In this document: one piece after another, positions 63,871 to 64,000 of the stretch
Layout: every line of letters begins with the position of its first letter
How positions within the stretch are numbered: position 1 is the first letter of the stretch
DNA from: Streptomyces sp. HUAS MG91
GTDB lineage: Bacteria > Actinomycetota > Actinomycetes > Streptomycetales > Streptomycetaceae
Direction of reading: 5' to 3'
Assembly (NCBI RefSeq): GCF_040529335.1
Contig: NZ_CP159534.1
Span: 5,456,001 to 5,520,000, forward strand
Length of the DNA: 64,000 bases
Notes under the pieces: generated by a model
Database searches by the model: none
Seen by the model: the letters and a program-made list of their open reading frames with translations, nothing else
What the model was told of the DNA's origin: nothing
Program-made: the position numbers and the translations under genes

Positions 63871-64000
63871 ATGACCACCCCTCCTCCCGGAGGCACCGGA
63901 TACGCCGGATACTCCGGACCTCATGGGCTGCGCGGCACCCACGGGCAGCACGCGACGCGCGTCGGACGCGCCCCGCGGACGGCGTGCACGGCCGGCACCG
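63871..64000 (+). CDS. Start of an unidentified gene (cut by window edge)
   Basis: ATG at 63871 with the strong RBS TAAGGAGA (63856-63863) 8 nt upstream. The 43 visible residues (MTTPPPGGTGYAGYSG...) are Pro/Gly-rich, low-complexity and not diagnostic. The frame is open to the end of the window. It probably belongs to the same operon as the PelF-like glycosyltransferase, being 146 bp after the membrane-protein stop. Product unknown. Confidence 0.65.
   Translation, partial: MTTPPPGGTGYAGYSGPHGLRGTHGQHATRVGRAPRTACTAGT

Overview
The window is high-GC actinobacterial chromosome, almost certainly Streptomyces: very GC-rich third codon positions, many GTG/TTG starts with purine-rich ribosome binding sites, ATGA/GTGA stop-start overlaps, and a gene set typical of the conserved core of that genus (mshB, actinobacterial dapC and dapE, FolP2, SigE, TatB, DUF3107, DUF3152). 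No rRNA, tRNA, CRISPR array, prophage or complete insertion sequence was seen; one small MITE-like element is present.

Layout. (1) 2-616: end of an amino-acid-type solute-binding protein. (2) 780-12997: two complete five-gene oligopeptide ABC importers transcribed away from each other from a 391-bp spacer. The leftward one has the order permease, binding protein, permease, ATPase, ATPase, as in the bldK locus of S. coelicolor; the rightward one has the order binding protein, permease, permease, ATPase, ATPase. A cytoplasmic S9 prolyl oligopeptidase-type peptidase follows (13137-15281), so import and peptide cleavage are encoded side by side. (3) 15446-22798: a small membrane protein, mshB (mycothiol), a membrane protein, a large PG_binding_4 envelope protein, and an ABC exporter/histidine kinase/response regulator operon behind a 28-bp palindrome. 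(4) 22899-31644: SirB1-like protein, GNAT enzyme, 7Fe ferredoxin, dapC and dapE (lysine/diaminopimelate), lysozyme-like protein, LOG-family protein, FolP2-type protein and a DivIVA-domain protein. (5) 31641-45517: tag, a MITE, enoyl-CoA hydratase, DUF3117, O-methyltransferase, the sigE/anti-sigma/htrA/tatB envelope-stress and export module, mrp, DUF1003 and MgtE-N/CBS proteins, a lipoprotein and corA. (6) 46030-60198: SUFU-domain protein, MFS exporter, PHP phosphoesterase, MarC protein, hydrolases, a DEAD-box helicase with a repetitive basic tail, ferritin-like protein, DUF3107, TetR regulator and a DUF3152 protein carrying a metzincin-like zinc motif. (7) 60399-end: a PelF-like glycosyltransferase, a polytopic membrane protein and the start of another gene, which look like the beginning of an exopolysaccharide or envelope-glycan locus.

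Much of regions 3-6 follows, from memory, the order of two separate blocks of the M. tuberculosis chromosome (about Rv1170-Rv1239c and Rv3207c-Rv3211), joined here near 46-52 kb. Many convergent gene pairs are separated by long, near-perfect hairpins that act as bidirectional terminators. Notable points are the palindromic MITE whose CTAG flanks supply the stop codons of both neighbours, apparent ATT and CTG initiation codons, helically phased direct repeats before the PG_binding_4 gene, and the glycosyltransferase locus at the right edge.
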